Shown here piece by piece: positions 34,738 through 49,551 of a stretch of 64,000 nt of DNA (within the stretch, counting starts at the first letter, position 1; each line of letters starts with the position of its first letter). Under the pieces are notes generated by a model, which ran no database searches, was not told the origin of the DNA, and saw only the letters and a list, made by a program, of their open reading frames with translations. A program made the position numbers and the translations under genes. Location: NCBI GenBank assembly GCA_002105175.1, contig MCGE01000013.1, positions 372,001 to 436,000 of the forward strand, read 5' to 3'. The DNA is from Absidia repens. Its lineage: Eukaryota; Mucoromycota; Mucoromycetes; Mucorales; Cunninghamellaceae.

Positions 34738-37590
34738 CTAGCTAAATAATTTACCACCAAAGAATGACTTGGCTGTTCCTTTCATCTTGTTCTTTTTTCC
34801 CTTGGGCTTTGTGTCTTGTTGGGGAGGCAAAGGAGGATCGATAGTGTCAAAAGCATGGGAATACTTGCGAGGCGTTGAAGGAGGACTCATACTCATGACA
34901 CGGCCCGAAGCTGCACCAGAGTTAAAAGAAGTGGCAGAGATGGGTGGAGACAAAAGACTGTTGGTAGTAGCAGTAGAGTATCGATGCACCGGCGATGTTG
35001 CTCTTTGTGGAGATGAGTTTGGCAAAGCAGTGGTGGAGTGGCCCTTAATAGCTGAAGGACCCTGTCGAGAAGAATGATCATGCCCTATGGATGCTGAATA
35101 ACGATCGAGCCTTGATGACGAGGATGAAGATGTAGGTGATGTGAGTCCTGATGGAGGTGAATGTAGTGGTTGCACAGGTGGAGAGCGTCGAGTGGATGGT
35201 GATGATGATAAAGTATCCCGTGGCTGCCGTTGAGACTGCTGTTGTTGTCGGCTAGAAAAAGGTATCGGTGATTCCCTAGCAGAAGATAAAGAGGCAAAAG
35301 GCGATATACTACCGGGACTAACGCTACTGTTTCTACCGCTGACATCACTACCAAACCCGCTTGTATGAGGACCGCTATCCATTGTTGCTGAATGTGTCGA
35401 CGAGCTGTTAGACATGGGTAACGTCATATCATTGCTGCCGGTGTTACTGATTTTGTTGTGGTCCATATTGACACCGGCTTGAATCATTTGTTGTTGCTGA
35501 ATCATTTTCTTGGCGGCAATCATCATCTTTAACGCACGAATCTGTAAGCTAGTTTGGTGTGAAAGAGCTGCTGTTTCAAAAATCAAAGGCGCTGTGGACA
35601 TGTTGAGCATCTGGTGTAAGGCGTGGGTAGCGAGGGTCTTGAGTCGAGGCAACTCATACATATCAGACAAGAGTAACAGTTGCGCAAGAATATGGGGCTG
35701 GTACTGCTGTGCTGTCAATAGATTGTCCGTGTAGATGAATTGTAGAAGAGCAATTACCACAGGGTAGGAGTAAGGAAAGAGGATACTATGACTTTTCATC
35801 ATTGTATTGTTGCTGTTGTTGATACCATTGGTCCCATTGCTGCTGCTTTTTCCACTGTTGTTGTCATCCTTCCCGTTGTCGTCGTCGTCGTTGTCGTTGT
35901 CGTTGCCTTCGCCGCTGGTGTTGTCGTTGTCGTCGCTGCCGTTGTCGTTGTCGTTTTCCAGAATTGCTGAATGTCTGTTGCCCCCTTCATCTATACTATA
36001 GTGATTATCCAACTTTCCATTCCCATTCGTCATCGGATGATTATTTGGAGCGGTCGTCTTGTTGATTTCCATGAGATCTGCAAAGTAGGGCCATCGTTGT
36101 GCCAGCACTGCCGAATTGACCGGAATTTCCTGATTTTCACGGGTAACAATAAAGAAGTCAGACACTGCCGGTTCGTTCAGGAGAGAGAGACCCATTTCTT
36201 GAGCCAGTGTTGAGCAAGTGACCCTGGGTAATTGATACACACCGAATGCCTCCAAGTCCACCACAGCCATATGATCAAAGTTGGTCTGTCTATGATTGTA
36301 GTCTTCCAAAAGTCCCCGTTGTTGATTTCCGAATACCATGAAGCGGTTTGAGCCTTCATGTAACACCCCACGATTCCAAGAGCCTGTACTGAAAATCGCA
36401 CCCGTTTCAATCTTTGCCCATGTCAGAGTTCCCAAATTCAACGCCCATATGCTAAACGATTGTGATTGTGGTGAAAGGTAAGTGCCAGCAAGGATCATAT
36501 GATGGCCGAGCGTGTGACCTGTTGGGAAGCGTAAACCAGGAGGCATCGTCGATCCGGTCATAAATGATGAGCAATCTTCAACCACTGGTGTATTTGTATT
36601 GGCAGAAGACATGAAGACAAGCTGAAGTTCCCGTTTGACGTCAGTAAAGTTGTAGTTGGTGTACAAATAGACTGGGCTTGGTTCGTCGTTGATGGATTTG
36701 AATTGGCCTTGTTGTCGTAAAAAGGAGGTGCGTCGCTGACTTTTGCTGTTGTTGTTTCCATCATCATCCGCTGTTGTCATGTGTTGCTGTTGCAAGTGAT
36801 TTGTTGTCCCAGTGGTTGTTTCATCGCCCATTGTATCCTTCAAAGTCGCAGGTAATCGTGTGCCAGGAGGAGTCGCCACTGCAATAGACCGATAAGCACC
36901 CACATGTTTATCAAAGGATTTCACCTGTACCCATTCCCAAAGTTTGAGGTCTAAGATATTCATTTCCGGCAAATAACTATTATTCATGTCTTGACCACCA
37001 ATCACTAGCAGTTTGTCGTCTACAACGTCGGCTAAATGCGCATAACGTGCTCTTGGTGAAAAAAGAGACGGTTGAATCATTGGTCGTCGCCAGGTCATAG
37101 TGTCGAGGTCCAATATGCTGATATCTCCCACCACGCAAAGTCCACTAGCATTCTGGTTTGCATTGGCAACTCCATCACCATCCACTGGGCCTGTTGAGGT
37201 CGAGGTTGTCGTTGTAGTTCCTTTCGTCGAAGCTGTCCCTGTCGCCGCCGCCGCCGCCGCCGCCGCTGCTGCTGCTGTTGTTGCCTGTCGTGTATAACCC
37301 ATACCGCCGAAAATAATAAGAGATCGTTTGTAAACACTGGCAGAATGGAAATACCGCGGAGTAGGTGGTTTATCAGAATCGGGTGAAGGAATGTGACGAA
37401 TCCAAGTTTGAGTATTAACGTCCATAACGAAGAGTTGATTTGTCATTTTCCTTGTAGAAACCAATCGTCCACCAAAAACGAATAATTGATCACCGGCCAT
37501 CGTTACTGAAGGCCCCACTAGTGGAGGCGGCACTTCACCCTTTGAAGACCGTACTTGTGTGATAATCCCGGAAATAGACTGCATTTGCAA
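34738..37590 (-). CDS. Kelch-repeat and BTB protein, Ral2/LZTR1-like
   Basis: One uninterrupted frame of 950 residues, unusual in this intron-rich window. Residues about 1-330 form kelch blades (PSVTMAGDQLFVFGGRLVS, YFHSASVYKRSLIIFGGMGY, ARYAHLADVVDDKLLVIGGQ), followed by further blade-like strands. A BTB domain starts near residue 480 (VSDFFIVTRENQEIPVNSAV) and resumes near 600 (YPVVIALLQFIYTDNLLTAQ) after a ~80-residue Asn/Asp/Gly insert. The last ~230 residues are Ser/Pro-rich and basic at the end (KGKKNKMKGTAK). The kelch-then-BTB order is that of fission-yeast Ral2, needed for Ras1 signalling, and of human LZTR1, a CUL3 adaptor for Ras GTPases. The Ras link is inferred from this architecture only. 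A poly-Ala run follows blade two. Confidence 0.8.
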   Translation of the reverse strand: MQMQSISGIITQVRSSKGEVPPPLVGPSVTMAGDQLFVFGGRLVSTRKMTNQLFVMDVNTQTWIRHIPSPDSDKPPTPRYFHSASVYKRSLIIFGGMGYTRQATTAAAAAAAAAAATGTASTKGTTTTTSTSTGPVDGDGVANANQNASGLCVVGDISILDLDTMTWRRPMIQPSLFSPRARYAHLADVVDDKLLVIGGQDMNNSYLPEMNILDLKLWEWVQVKSFDKHVGAYRSIAVATPPGTRLPATLKDTMGDETTTGTTNHLQQQHMTTADDDGNNNSKSQRRTSFLRQQGQFKSINDEPSPVYLYTNYNFTDVKRELQLVFMSSANTNTPVVEDCSSFMTGSTMPPGLRFPTGHTLGHHMILAGTYLSPQSQSFSIWALNLGTLTWAKIETGAIFSTGSWNRGVLHEGSNRFMVFGNQQRGLLEDYNHRQTNFDHMAVVDLEAFGVYQLPRVTCSTLAQEMGLSLLNEPAVSDFFIVTRENQEIPVNSAVLAQRWPYFADLMEINKTTAPNNHPMTNGNGKLDNHYSIDEGGNRHSAILENDNDNGSDDNDNTSGEGNDNDNDDDDNGKDDNNSGKSSSNGTNGINNSNNTMMKSHSILFPYSYPVVIALLQFIYTDNLLTAQQYQPHILAQLLLLSDMYELPRLKTLATHALHQMLNMSTAPLIFETAALSHQTSLQIRALKMMIAAKKMIQQQQMIQAGVNMDHNKISNTGSNDMTLPMSNSSSTHSATMDSGPHTSGFGSDVSGRNSSVSPGSISPFASLSSARESPIPFSSRQQQQSQRQPRDTLSSSPSTRRSPPVQPLHSPPSGLTSPTSSSSSSRLDRYSASIGHDHSSRQGPSAIKGHSTTALPNSSPQRATSPVHRYSTATTNSLLSPPISATSFNSGAASGRVMSMSPPSTPRKYSHAFDTIDPPLPPQQDTKPKGKKNKMKGTAKSFFGGKLFS

Positions 37591-37975
37591 TTATTTCAGA
37601 ATGAGGATAATAAAAAGGGTTGATCTGTAGACGCAGTCGCTGTTGTTCTAGGTAATAGTGTTTGTGGTAGTATTTGTGGTGGTAGTAATGATAATGGATA
37701 ATGGTTAAAAATAATATAGAGGAGAGAAAAATAGAAAAATAGAATGGAAAAAAAAGAAGAAAAACAAAATTACACTAAATAGGTAGAAAACGAATCGGAG
37801 TTCAATTGTTTGAAAATGATCAACATGGCTTTTGTATCATAGAAACCCGTTTCGAATGGCCTAAGTGATGCATGAGCTACATTGGCCGCGCTCCATATTT
37901 AAATCGTAAGAAACAATCGTCTGTCAATTTCTTACAGTTTTTCAAATTCTTTTATCTGAATTAAAAAATATAGCA
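37591..37975. other. Intergenic, no gene seen
   Basis: Upstream region of the minus-strand kelch-BTB gene and 3' flank of the next minus-strand gene. It includes GTAGTA/GTGGTAG repeats at 37660-37700. Confidence 0.5.
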
Positions 37976-38376
37976 TCATATACTTTCTACAACAAGGTAA
38001 ACAGCGAATACAATAAGAAAGAAAATTGCCAATTTTGGCTTTTCTTCACATGATGCAACTATATTCAGATATAGCAAAATGATGACCAGATAAACTATCA
38101 CTGTCAGTCTACGATTGTAAAATGCCAACACGGCACGAGAAACAATCCCCTCAATTCCGCCCAGGTTATGCCCATCATCACGCCCTAACATTCCCTTCCA
38201 TTGAGACTGTCCCATAGCACAAAACATTCCACCCTCCCCATTTTCTATAATCAACATAATACTGTAAAAAAGATGTGATATTATATCATAGACAGACAGA
38301 TGAGGCATAGTTTTATTTACATATTCTGATTCAATAAACTACACTAATGGTAATGAGAAGAGCAGGAGTAAAGTAT

Positions 38377-38409
<33 letters not shown>

Positions 38410-38553
38410 ACTAACCATACCAATGCATTTCGTGGCGATGCGATTCACAGAAGTATTTGATTCATAGAGTTCAATAATCCTGATATTCATACCGCTTTCA
38501 AATGAATATATACCGTACATCATCAATGCTAAGACCACTTGATCCTTGCCCAT
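37976..38553 (-). CDS. Hypothetical small membrane protein
   Basis: Three exons on the minus strand (38416-38553, 38321-38343, 37976-38261) join in phase into 148 residues; I do not recognise the family. Hydrophobic stretches are QVVLALMMYGIYSF near the N-terminus, NQNIIMLIIENG in the middle, and two clear helices at the C-terminus (LTVIVYLVIILLYLNIVA; LAIFFLIVFAVYLVVESI) separated by a charged loop. The central loop GQSQWKGMLGRDDGHNLGG is polar. The first intron contains an A/T run of about 29 bases. The 23-base middle exon has good GTAAAT and TTAG borders, and skipping it breaks the frame. The start is the first ATG; an upstream exon cannot be excluded. Existence is supported by splice and phase agreement only. 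Confidence 0.55.
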
Positions 38554-39190
38554 CGTCCCACAAGTATTTAGTTCTGTTGCCTCTTGGATTATTGAAATTT
38601 TTGATTCACCTTTATTTCGATAAAATGTATTAGCGACAATTGTTAGTACAAAATCTATGTAGGTGCCTAAACATACATCTTATCACATTCAATCATACTT
38701 GTCATTGTTTTCCTCAAATGCCAAGGCTAAATACAGCATGGCATTTGAATTAGTAGTGATATGAGGCCATAATCCATAATAATCATGTATCTGAGACTTG
38801 GGCTATTTTTCAACCCCTGTCTAATATAAAGATGCACTTCTACGAAAGTAAAATGTGACATAACTAATCTTGTTGTTCCTGGTAAAAGAAGTGTGAATTA
38901 CGAAAAAAAAAAAAAGGTTTCAACATGATTCTAAAAAAAGTCGAATTTTATTGATAAAAAGTACAAACTGGTGGGGGGGCTATAATAACAATAGTGAGAG
39001 GGGGAGGTTTTCAATATGACAAAGTTTAGATTGTGAAGAATGAAAATGATGAGTAAAAATGCATATATAAACTAAGGATAAAATGAAAGTGGAAAGGGGA
39101 GGAGAGGTGAAAGGGAAATATACAATATAAAGAAAGCGTGGTGGTATCAAATAATATAACAGTAAGGGAGAATATCTACCACTAGCAAGA
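38554..39190. other. Intergenic, no gene seen
   Basis: AT-rich DNA upstream of the small membrane protein and downstream of ORT1 (both minus). Nothing recognisable. Confidence 0.5.
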
Positions 39191-40478
39191 TCAAGCAAAA
39201 TGCCGAGTTAGCAGTTCCTACAAGAAAGAAAGAAAAATAAAAGGCCATCAATGAGTAAAAAAAAAAAGCCAACAATAGATAGGAAGATGAGACACACTTA
39301 CATAAGTCATGAAGATGATGGCCGACGTAGGAGCACTACGGGCGGCGGTAATACCACAGCCACGATAGAAAGCCTTGATGCCACCAGCTTTGTAATGATC
39401 CCTTGTCGTTTGCAAGAATGAGCGAGACGGTCCTTTGCGTAATTCTTCATCAGTTTGCATGAGAGATTTGACGACATCCACAGGAAAGAAGGAGATGTTG
39501 TAGGCTACACCACCACAGGCACCGCCTACCATCAGTTCAGAAGGAGACAAGTCGGCCTTTGTGACCTTGTAATTTGAAGCAGAAGATTGTTGACGTAGGC
39601 GAATAAATTGTTCACATGAGTATTCATAAAACCCAAACCAACATGCACCGCCTCCAGATTCTCGAATAAGAGTAGCAAGATAACCACGATAAAAGCCTCG
39701 CATACCATGTTGTTGTACAGTGTGTCGTATCACATCCAAAGGACCAGTGTATCTTTGAGGTTGCTGCTGCTGCTGCTGATATTGACCGTTACTGCTGCTG
39801 TTGCTGCCTAATTGTACTTGAAGCTTGCATTTGATCAATTCTACAGGTGTCAATACAAAGGATGCCATTGCACCAGAAAGAGTACCAGCAAGCACCAATT
39901 GTGATTGTGCTAAAGAAGGAAGTTGGTCTTCAGGTAATCCATCATATAATTGGCGATCAGCATCTGACATTGAATAAGACCGAATGACTTTTTGAATTTG
40001 GCGATAACCGACAAATAATGCTGCATTTTCAACCATTGCTCCCACCAAAGGTGATGCCATTCCCTGTTAAAAACCAGTCTTGAGTTGATAAGTCGTGATC
40101 AAATATCAATTTATCTTATATATTACCTTATAAAAACTAGAGGCACCTTCATTTTTCAACATGGTTAAAAAGCAATCCATGGGGCCAGTGTAGTAGGGTC
40201 GATCCAAAGGCTGTGTTTGAAGTCTTAGCTTGACAGTGTCAAAAGGATATTCAACAAACTTGCCCACCATACCTGCAATCTATAGAAAATATTAGACATG
40301 AGATAGAAATACAAATAATATATTATATATAACTTACAGAACCAAAGGCAAGGTCATCCAATTGTTGACGGAAAGTCGATCTTGTTTCTTTGACAAATTG
40401 AGCAGGGGCGTTCAGGGTAGATTGAGAAGGTAAGCAATTGGTAGTGGCGGCGGCGGTGGCGGTGGTAGGGCTTTCCAT
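39191..40478 (-). CDS. ORT1: Mitochondrial ornithine carrier
   Basis: Exons 40338-40478, 40127-40279, 39302-40063 and 39191-39217 give 360 residues. Three mitochondrial carrier repeats each carry the Px[D/E]xx[K/R] signature: YPFDTVKLRLQTQPLDRPYY, TPVELIKCKLQVQ and FPVDVVKSLMQTD. The surrounding sequence (IAGMVGKFVEYPF, ENAALFVGYRQIQKV, RESGGGACWFGFYEY, GGVAYNISFFPVDVV) fits yeast Ort1/Arg11, which exchanges ornithine for protons or other basic amino acids across the inner membrane and links arginine synthesis to the cytosol. A Ser/Asn/Gln-rich loop extends the second repeat. The last exon encodes only ELLTRHFA. An Ala/Thr-rich, GC-repeat N-terminus precedes the first repeat. The start is the ATG of MESPTTA. 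Confidence 0.93.
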
Positions 40479-41132
40479 TATATGAGCAGTTGAGTGGTAT
40501 ATAAAAAACGAAGGATAGGGAGTGGGGGTGGGAAATAATGAGAAAAAAGTCAAATGGGATTTGACCTTTTTATATGAAAACCAAAGAGAAGAAAAAAAAA
40601 AAAAGAAAGAGGGAAAAAAAACAAGAGGAAAAATGGGATTGCCGGGTTTTTTTAAGTGCAAATAAAAATGACTCAGAACCTTAATCTTTTTTCAGGGAGC
40701 CCCACTGCGTTGCCAAATCCGGTCAAGCGGGTGTTTCGCCGTGATCGAAGAATTACTTTTTGATTATCATAGATTAAAAATAACACTGAATCTGATTACA
40801 TTCCTAAGCTCGTTATCAAACATCCATCTTGATCGAGTTATTCATTGGTATGTGCAACTTGACGGAATAAGAATACAGTATCACCTTCCCCAACCTCGCA
40901 TAAAATAATAAAAAACTGAGTGGTTTTAAAAATGAGCGATTTCTTTATTTGAGACTAAAATAAAATATAATAAAGTGATACAATGTATAAATGTTGAGAT
41001 AAAAAACAGAGAAAAGGAAAAATGTAAATAAAAACATGATAAAACGTGAATGGTGTGTGAATGGGGGATGACTTTGTGTGTATGTGTGTGTGTAAATGTA
41101 TAAACTAAAAATAATAAAGTAAATAAGGTATC
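40479..41132. other. Intergenic, no gene seen
   Basis: Promoter side of ORT1 and 3' flank of MAK16 (both minus). Purine-rich 40490-40640, then AT-rich sequence. No gene or repeat copy seen. Confidence 0.5.
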
Positions 41133-42461
41133 CTACAATTGTAAAGCGCCTTCATCTTCGTGTTCGTATTCCACTTCCACATGGGCTGCCTTTTTCGATC
41201 GTTTATTGGATTTCTTTTTCGTGGAAGACGCTTTGCGTTTCGAGTTTTGTACATCGTCGTTATCGCTATCTTCTTCTTGGTCCAATTGTAAAGATGCTGT
41301 GTCGGCTTGTTCTTCTTCACCTTCCCATTCGAATCCATCTTCCATGTCTTCCATATCTGATTCTTCAAAGTCTGATACAAATTCAACGTCATCATCTTCT
41401 TCTTCGTCCTATCAGAAGATGGATGTGTGAGTAAATATACAAGCCGCCGTTCATCTTGTCTAATAACTTGAAAATCACATTTACCTCTAATTCAGCCAGA
41501 CGATCGTTTTCTTCAATATCTTCTTCTGCTTCTTCATCACTTTCTTCATCTTGAGCACCTTCTAAATCTTGATCCAGAATCTTCTGCCAGATTTCTTGAT
41601 TGACATTAAGAGGAGCATCACCATAAGCCTTGTTCTTGAGACGTTCAATAAGTTCTTTTTCGATGGATTTTTCGAGTCTTGCAGCAGCTTCTGCTTTTCG
41701 TTCTCTAGTAGCTTCCCGACGTTCCACCTTTTTCTTGATACCAATCAATTGAGGTGCATCACTAAAATAAGATATATAACATGTAAGGTTTTGTCTGATA
41801 GCATATATGTGCGCATGATGCTCCTATGATTCTTTCACTGATATATTTACCCTTCCTTCAATTTCAATTTACGCATACGGATAAGGTATTGTGTGATCTT
41901 GGTCAACCGTTGCTTGCACTTGTGTTGTAAAAAGTTGGGCCAGTATAGTAGTTCCTTGTCGATTTGTGCCAAAGCTTCAGCATAATTCTTTGATAGCTTT
42001 TTGCGTTCCCACATCTTGGCTGGCGAATGTGCCCGTTCAGGTGTTTTCATATATAGATAAATGATACCTAAGGAAAAGGAAAAAGGTTAGACACTACACT
42101 CGATAAGTATTTTGTTATTATTATTTATCCTTACCTTTGTCTTCCCTAATGGTCGCATAACGACTGTTGGCTAAAGGGCAAGATTGACGGTTGCAAAGCC
42201 CGGTGACATTGTATTCATTACGACAAAATGTTTGCACCTGTGTTCTATGGTTAACGAAAAGAATAAACAAAATGTTAGCATAAAAAAGAGATCGATCTAT
42301 ACTTTTACGATCCGTCACCATGATAGATCGTGTCATATATGTATACATCTATATGTGCCATAAAAGGCTGGTGCGAAGGATGGGGAGGGAGTTACTTACT
42401 TGACTTTATATGAGCAAAACTGTTGGTTGATGACCTGCCAAATCACTTCGTCCGATTGCAT
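41133..42461 (-). CDS. MAK16: 60S ribosome biogenesis factor Mak16
   Basis: Exons 42400-42461, 42135-42244, 41851-42067, 41485-41761 and 41133-41408 give 313 residues, the family's length. The N-terminus is nearly invariant in eukaryotes: [20 protein letters not shown], then [20 protein letters not shown] with the Cys residues that bind an Fe-S or zinc centre, then [19 protein letters not shown] and [20 protein letters not shown]. The C-terminal half is acidic, with Glu/Asp runs and a Lys-rich nuclear signal ([17 protein letters not shown]). Mak16 joins early nucleolar pre-60S particles, and loss blocks 25S rRNA maturation in yeast. Confidence 0.97.
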
Positions 42462-42782
42462 GGCAGTATGATAAAAATAAAAAAAAAAAAAAAAAAAAAA
42501 AGTCAAAAGAAGTAAAAGAAAAGGAAGACTTTTTTTTCTCTGAAAAATTTTAAGCCACTGAGGGGAACAAAAATGGACATTCCTTTCTTGATTGTTTAAT
42601 CGCCGTTTGGAAACTCCCGAGTCACAACGGTTTTTTATTTCATTCTTCATTTTCTACCCTTTTTTTTATTTCTTACACCTTTTTTTCTTTTTATCCTTAC
42701 AATATACGCAGTCATACACACAGGCTCTCTTCCCTACACCTTCCCCTTTTTTTCTTTTTGTACTTTAAAATAAAAGCTCAAT
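42462..42782. promoter_or_regulatory. Shared divergent promoter of MAK16 and RXT3
   Basis: 321 bp separate the two start codons, so both promoters overlap here. An A-tract of about 22 at 42480-42501 (read as T on the MAK16 strand) and T-rich blocks at 42660-42690 and 42745-42760 are the only visible elements; no TATA box is clear. Confidence 0.5.
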
Positions 42783-46434
<3,652 letters not shown>

Positions 46435-46974
46435 TAGTAGAATTCCTTCCCCTCCTCCGTCTCTTTTTATACACACATACACACACATATTTTCTTCCTC
46501 ATATGCATATATATTTAATACACATTATTATTGTTATTAATATTTTTGGTATTTATTCTCGTCTTCCTCTCTCCTTCTCTCCTTCTCTCCTTCCCTCCTT
46601 CCCATTCTAGCGCACTTTATTACACACTTTATACTTTATCCTAATAATAAAGAAAGAAGATGTATATATTTATATTCATATCAAACTGATGTTACTTGGA
46701 ATGCTGAATTTTTTTATTATATGGTATATTTCAGCTAGAGCTGTTATTATTTTAGCTCGGCTTTGAAGTCTTATAACTTTTGTGATGAATGAAAATATCA
46801 ATAAAAAACACTCTAAACACTTTCAAAAGTTGTTGGCTGTGGGGTCTTATAAGGTTTCTATGTGTTGCGGGAAAGAAAATAAAAACCAGTATAAGCATAA
46901 TAGTTTCTTCATATCATATCAAATGTAGAAGCATAGTTACATTTTTGACGGAACTGGTAGTGTAGATTGACGAT

Positions 46975-47640
46975 GAAAAACAGGGTATATTTTATTGAAG
47001 GACAAACAAAAACTGGGACGGCAAATTTAAAACGGGGGTGGAGGCTAATGTAAAAGGGCAGAATGAGTGAGACTACTACAAGTTCTGAAGAATAATACCA
47101 ACACTAATCTAAAGGCATGTTTGTATATGTGAGCTAATATAATGCACAAGACATGCCAAAAACTGAAAGGACATCTGTTATTCATGTACTGTACAACAAG
47201 GGTCAACATCAATCAAAAAGGGTGATGGCAGTATAAAAAAAAAAAACTATTGCACAAGACATGGAAGAGACTAATGGGAAGTTTTCATTAAACAATGTAA
47301 AAAGCGGCAAATTTTATTCAGATATAGGTATTTAAAAAAAAAAATGGACAAGCTAACACTAAGCTAATGAAGGCTCCAAAAAGCCAGCTAATAGTACTCT
47401 CAGATTCTAGATCCAAAATGAAAGCGTTTCCCCATGCATCTTATAATCCCAGAGCTGAAAACCCTTCTAAACTAGTCCTGACACTAATCTAAGTCCACCA
47501 TGGCCTCAAAAAAGCTGAATGGTGAAGAAAAATCAAGAAGAAGAAAAAGAAAATGGAAAGAAAGTGTGCGAAAAAAAAAAAAAAAATTCACCCACGAAAT
47601 AAATAAATATTCACGTGGGCGGAATTTTAAATATATGGTC
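46975..47640 (+). repeat. Dispersed repeat family, copy E
   Basis: GGGTATATTTTATTGAAGG at the left, GCACAAGACATGCCAAAAACTGAA in the middle, core at 47413-47440, CTTCTAAACTAGTCCTGACA, an A-tract (47571-47585) and AAATAAATATTCACGTGGGC at 47600-47620. Same block order as copies A, D and G. Confidence 0.85.
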
Positions 47641-48020
47641 ATTCTTGTGTGAAACACAATGATTCTACTGTACACTTTTGAACATACCTTTGGATTGACG
47701 GTGTAGGTCACTATGTTGAATAAATAATGGGTACCCTAACTTCTGGCGTGGTTTTGGTTCTACTATATATATATAAGCTCTCTCTTTCTTTGATTCTGCC
47801 TTCTCTCCTTTATTGGAATGATGGGAACTTCCAAAGCAAGCGATATGTTGGCAGGTAGAAAAGGAGATGTGGGGAATCAGGGATTTACGGGGGGCAGAAT
47901 TAAGGAGAAAGGGGGGGATGATGGTGATGGATAAGAAATGAATAAACATTTTACTCATTGGTCCTTCTTTTACTACGATTATTATTATTTTTGTTTACTT
48001 TTGTCGTTGTTGCATAATTC

Positions 48021-48230
48021 ATGGGTAATAACGATGGATTGAATGTATTGGATACTCTTTGACAGTGGTGGAAGTGGATTCTTTTTGAACTAGAATTCTT
48101 TCAATCGATTTCTTCTGCTTCCGCGTCCGCATGTCATTTACCTCAACGTGCAGATCAAGTATTCGAAATATTGCAACGAAATCAACAAACAACTGCTGCC
48201 TCTTTGTGTGAATTGAGGTATGCTTGCTAA
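48021..48230 (+). other. Possible small coding segment with an in-frame TGA
   Basis: From an ATG at 48021 the frame reads MGNNDGLNVLDTL, then TGA (48060-48062), then 55 open codons beginning QWWKWILFELEFFQSISSAS and ending QQTTAASLCELRYAC. The second part is less AT-rich and looks more protein-like than its surroundings. TTTGACAG before it could instead be an intron acceptor, but I found no matching upstream exon in phase. No family is recognised; it may be chance. Confidence 0.2.
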
Positions 48231-48610
48231 TCAAAACAGATAGCGTGAAATTGATGGAACATAATTGAACTACACGTGATCAATGATGACACAGTGAAAA
48301 TATGATTAAACAGCTCTGGAACAATAGTCTTAGTTATTGTATCTTTTTTAGTTTGGTTTGAATAAAGCACAATCTATATATATATATATATATATATATC
48401 ACATGATATTAGGCATTTGTTATTGTTTTTGATGCCGTTTGATGATGTTGATGTTGGTAATGATTATATTTATCCCTTTGCCCTTCCTTTTTGACTATTT
48501 AGAACTCCACTGCCTTATATTTGGATGTTCCCTTTTGATTTTTCAATTATTCACCCTTTCTTTCTTCACTCCTCTTTGTATTTTCTCTCTCTCTTCTCTC
48601 TCTCTTTCTA

Positions 48611-48645
<35 letters not shown>

Positions 48646-48685
48646 CGCTTACTCTTGTTTGTTATTTATTAGCTTGATCCTTTCA

Positions 48686-49551
48686 ATGAAATTCACCATC
48701 ACGCCTGTCAGCTTCGTTGCTCTTACTGTTTATATTCACTCTGTTGCCGGTCAATCCGCATGCGCTGATCAAGCAGTGTAAGCATTGAAAAAAAAAAAAA
48801 AAAAAGAAACGACAGAACAAATATCCATAATGTATTCATACTGCGAACTTTCTCCTTTTTATATGATTGCCCTTTTCGACGTTGTTATAGATTCGATCTT
48901 TGTAAACAAAACCAAGATAAATACCTTGCCACTTGTGCACCTACAAGTAAGATTACTTAATTAAGATAAAAAAAATAACAATCTATTAAACTTTTTTATT
49001 TTTATGTTACATTTTTATTCTAGATTATCAATGTCTATGTCAAGTAAGTCGTGAAAAAAAACATCCAAATGATTTTCAATCCCTACGTTTGACTGATTTC
49101 TCTCCCTATGTCCTCCAATTTATTTATTTTTTTGAAACTATCAGTGGAACAAAGCAAAATTATCGTGTTGGGACTCTTGTCCTAATGATGTTGAAAAAGG
49201 CTCTCAAGAGAATATTGCATCGGCAGATTGTAGTGTTCCCGGTGCTAATGTAACGTAAGTGGTAGAGAGTGAAAGAGTGACAAAGATAGTATATTTCACG
49301 GTATGAATACAATCAACTATGCTAAATTATTGTTGGTTCATCTCTAAAATAGTACTTCTTGGAGTAACACAGCATTACCTACATCTACATCTGCTTCATC
49401 TTCTATGCCTTCATCTTCAAATGGAAATGCGGCTGCTTCATCAAAGCCATCCTCGGGTGCCTATCCATCTTTCAAAATGACAGGCTCCACCGTTGCTGTT
49501 GGCGCAACGATGATGATGGCTGTTGCTGCTGTTTCTCACTTGTTAGCTTGA
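48686..49551 (+). CDS. Small Cys-rich secreted protein, probably GPI-anchored
   Basis: Exons: 48686-48777, 48891-48946, 49024-49043, 49145-49254, 49353-49551; phases close to 158 residues. A signal peptide is clear (MKFTITPVSFVALTVYIHSV, cleavage likely after AG). The mature part has eight Cys in the order ACADQ, FDLCK, ATCAP, YQCLCQ, LSCWDSCP, ADCS. This recalls the small Cys-rich GPI proteins of fungal walls, but the spacing is not a textbook CFEM domain. A Ser/Ala/Thr-rich stalk follows. The C-terminal helix (STVAVGATMMMAVAAVSHLL) fits a GPI attachment signal. Such proteins sit on the plasma membrane or cell wall; the exact role is unknown. Confidence 0.8.

Larger units (their letters stand above)
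46435..48685. other. Intergenic with one dispersed repeat copy
   Basis: RXT3 3' flank (CTCTCCTT repeats at 46567-46600), repeat copy E (46975-47640), a TATA-like TATATATATATAAG at 47763-47776, a (TA)n run at about 48376-48399 and a long T-tract (48613-48642) before the secreted-protein gene. One weak candidate small frame at 48021-48230 is listed separately. Confidence 0.55.

Noticed and set aside
47665..47958. 97-codon minus-strand frame after repeat copy E
   Set aside because: No domain, no splice partners, composition like the surroundings.
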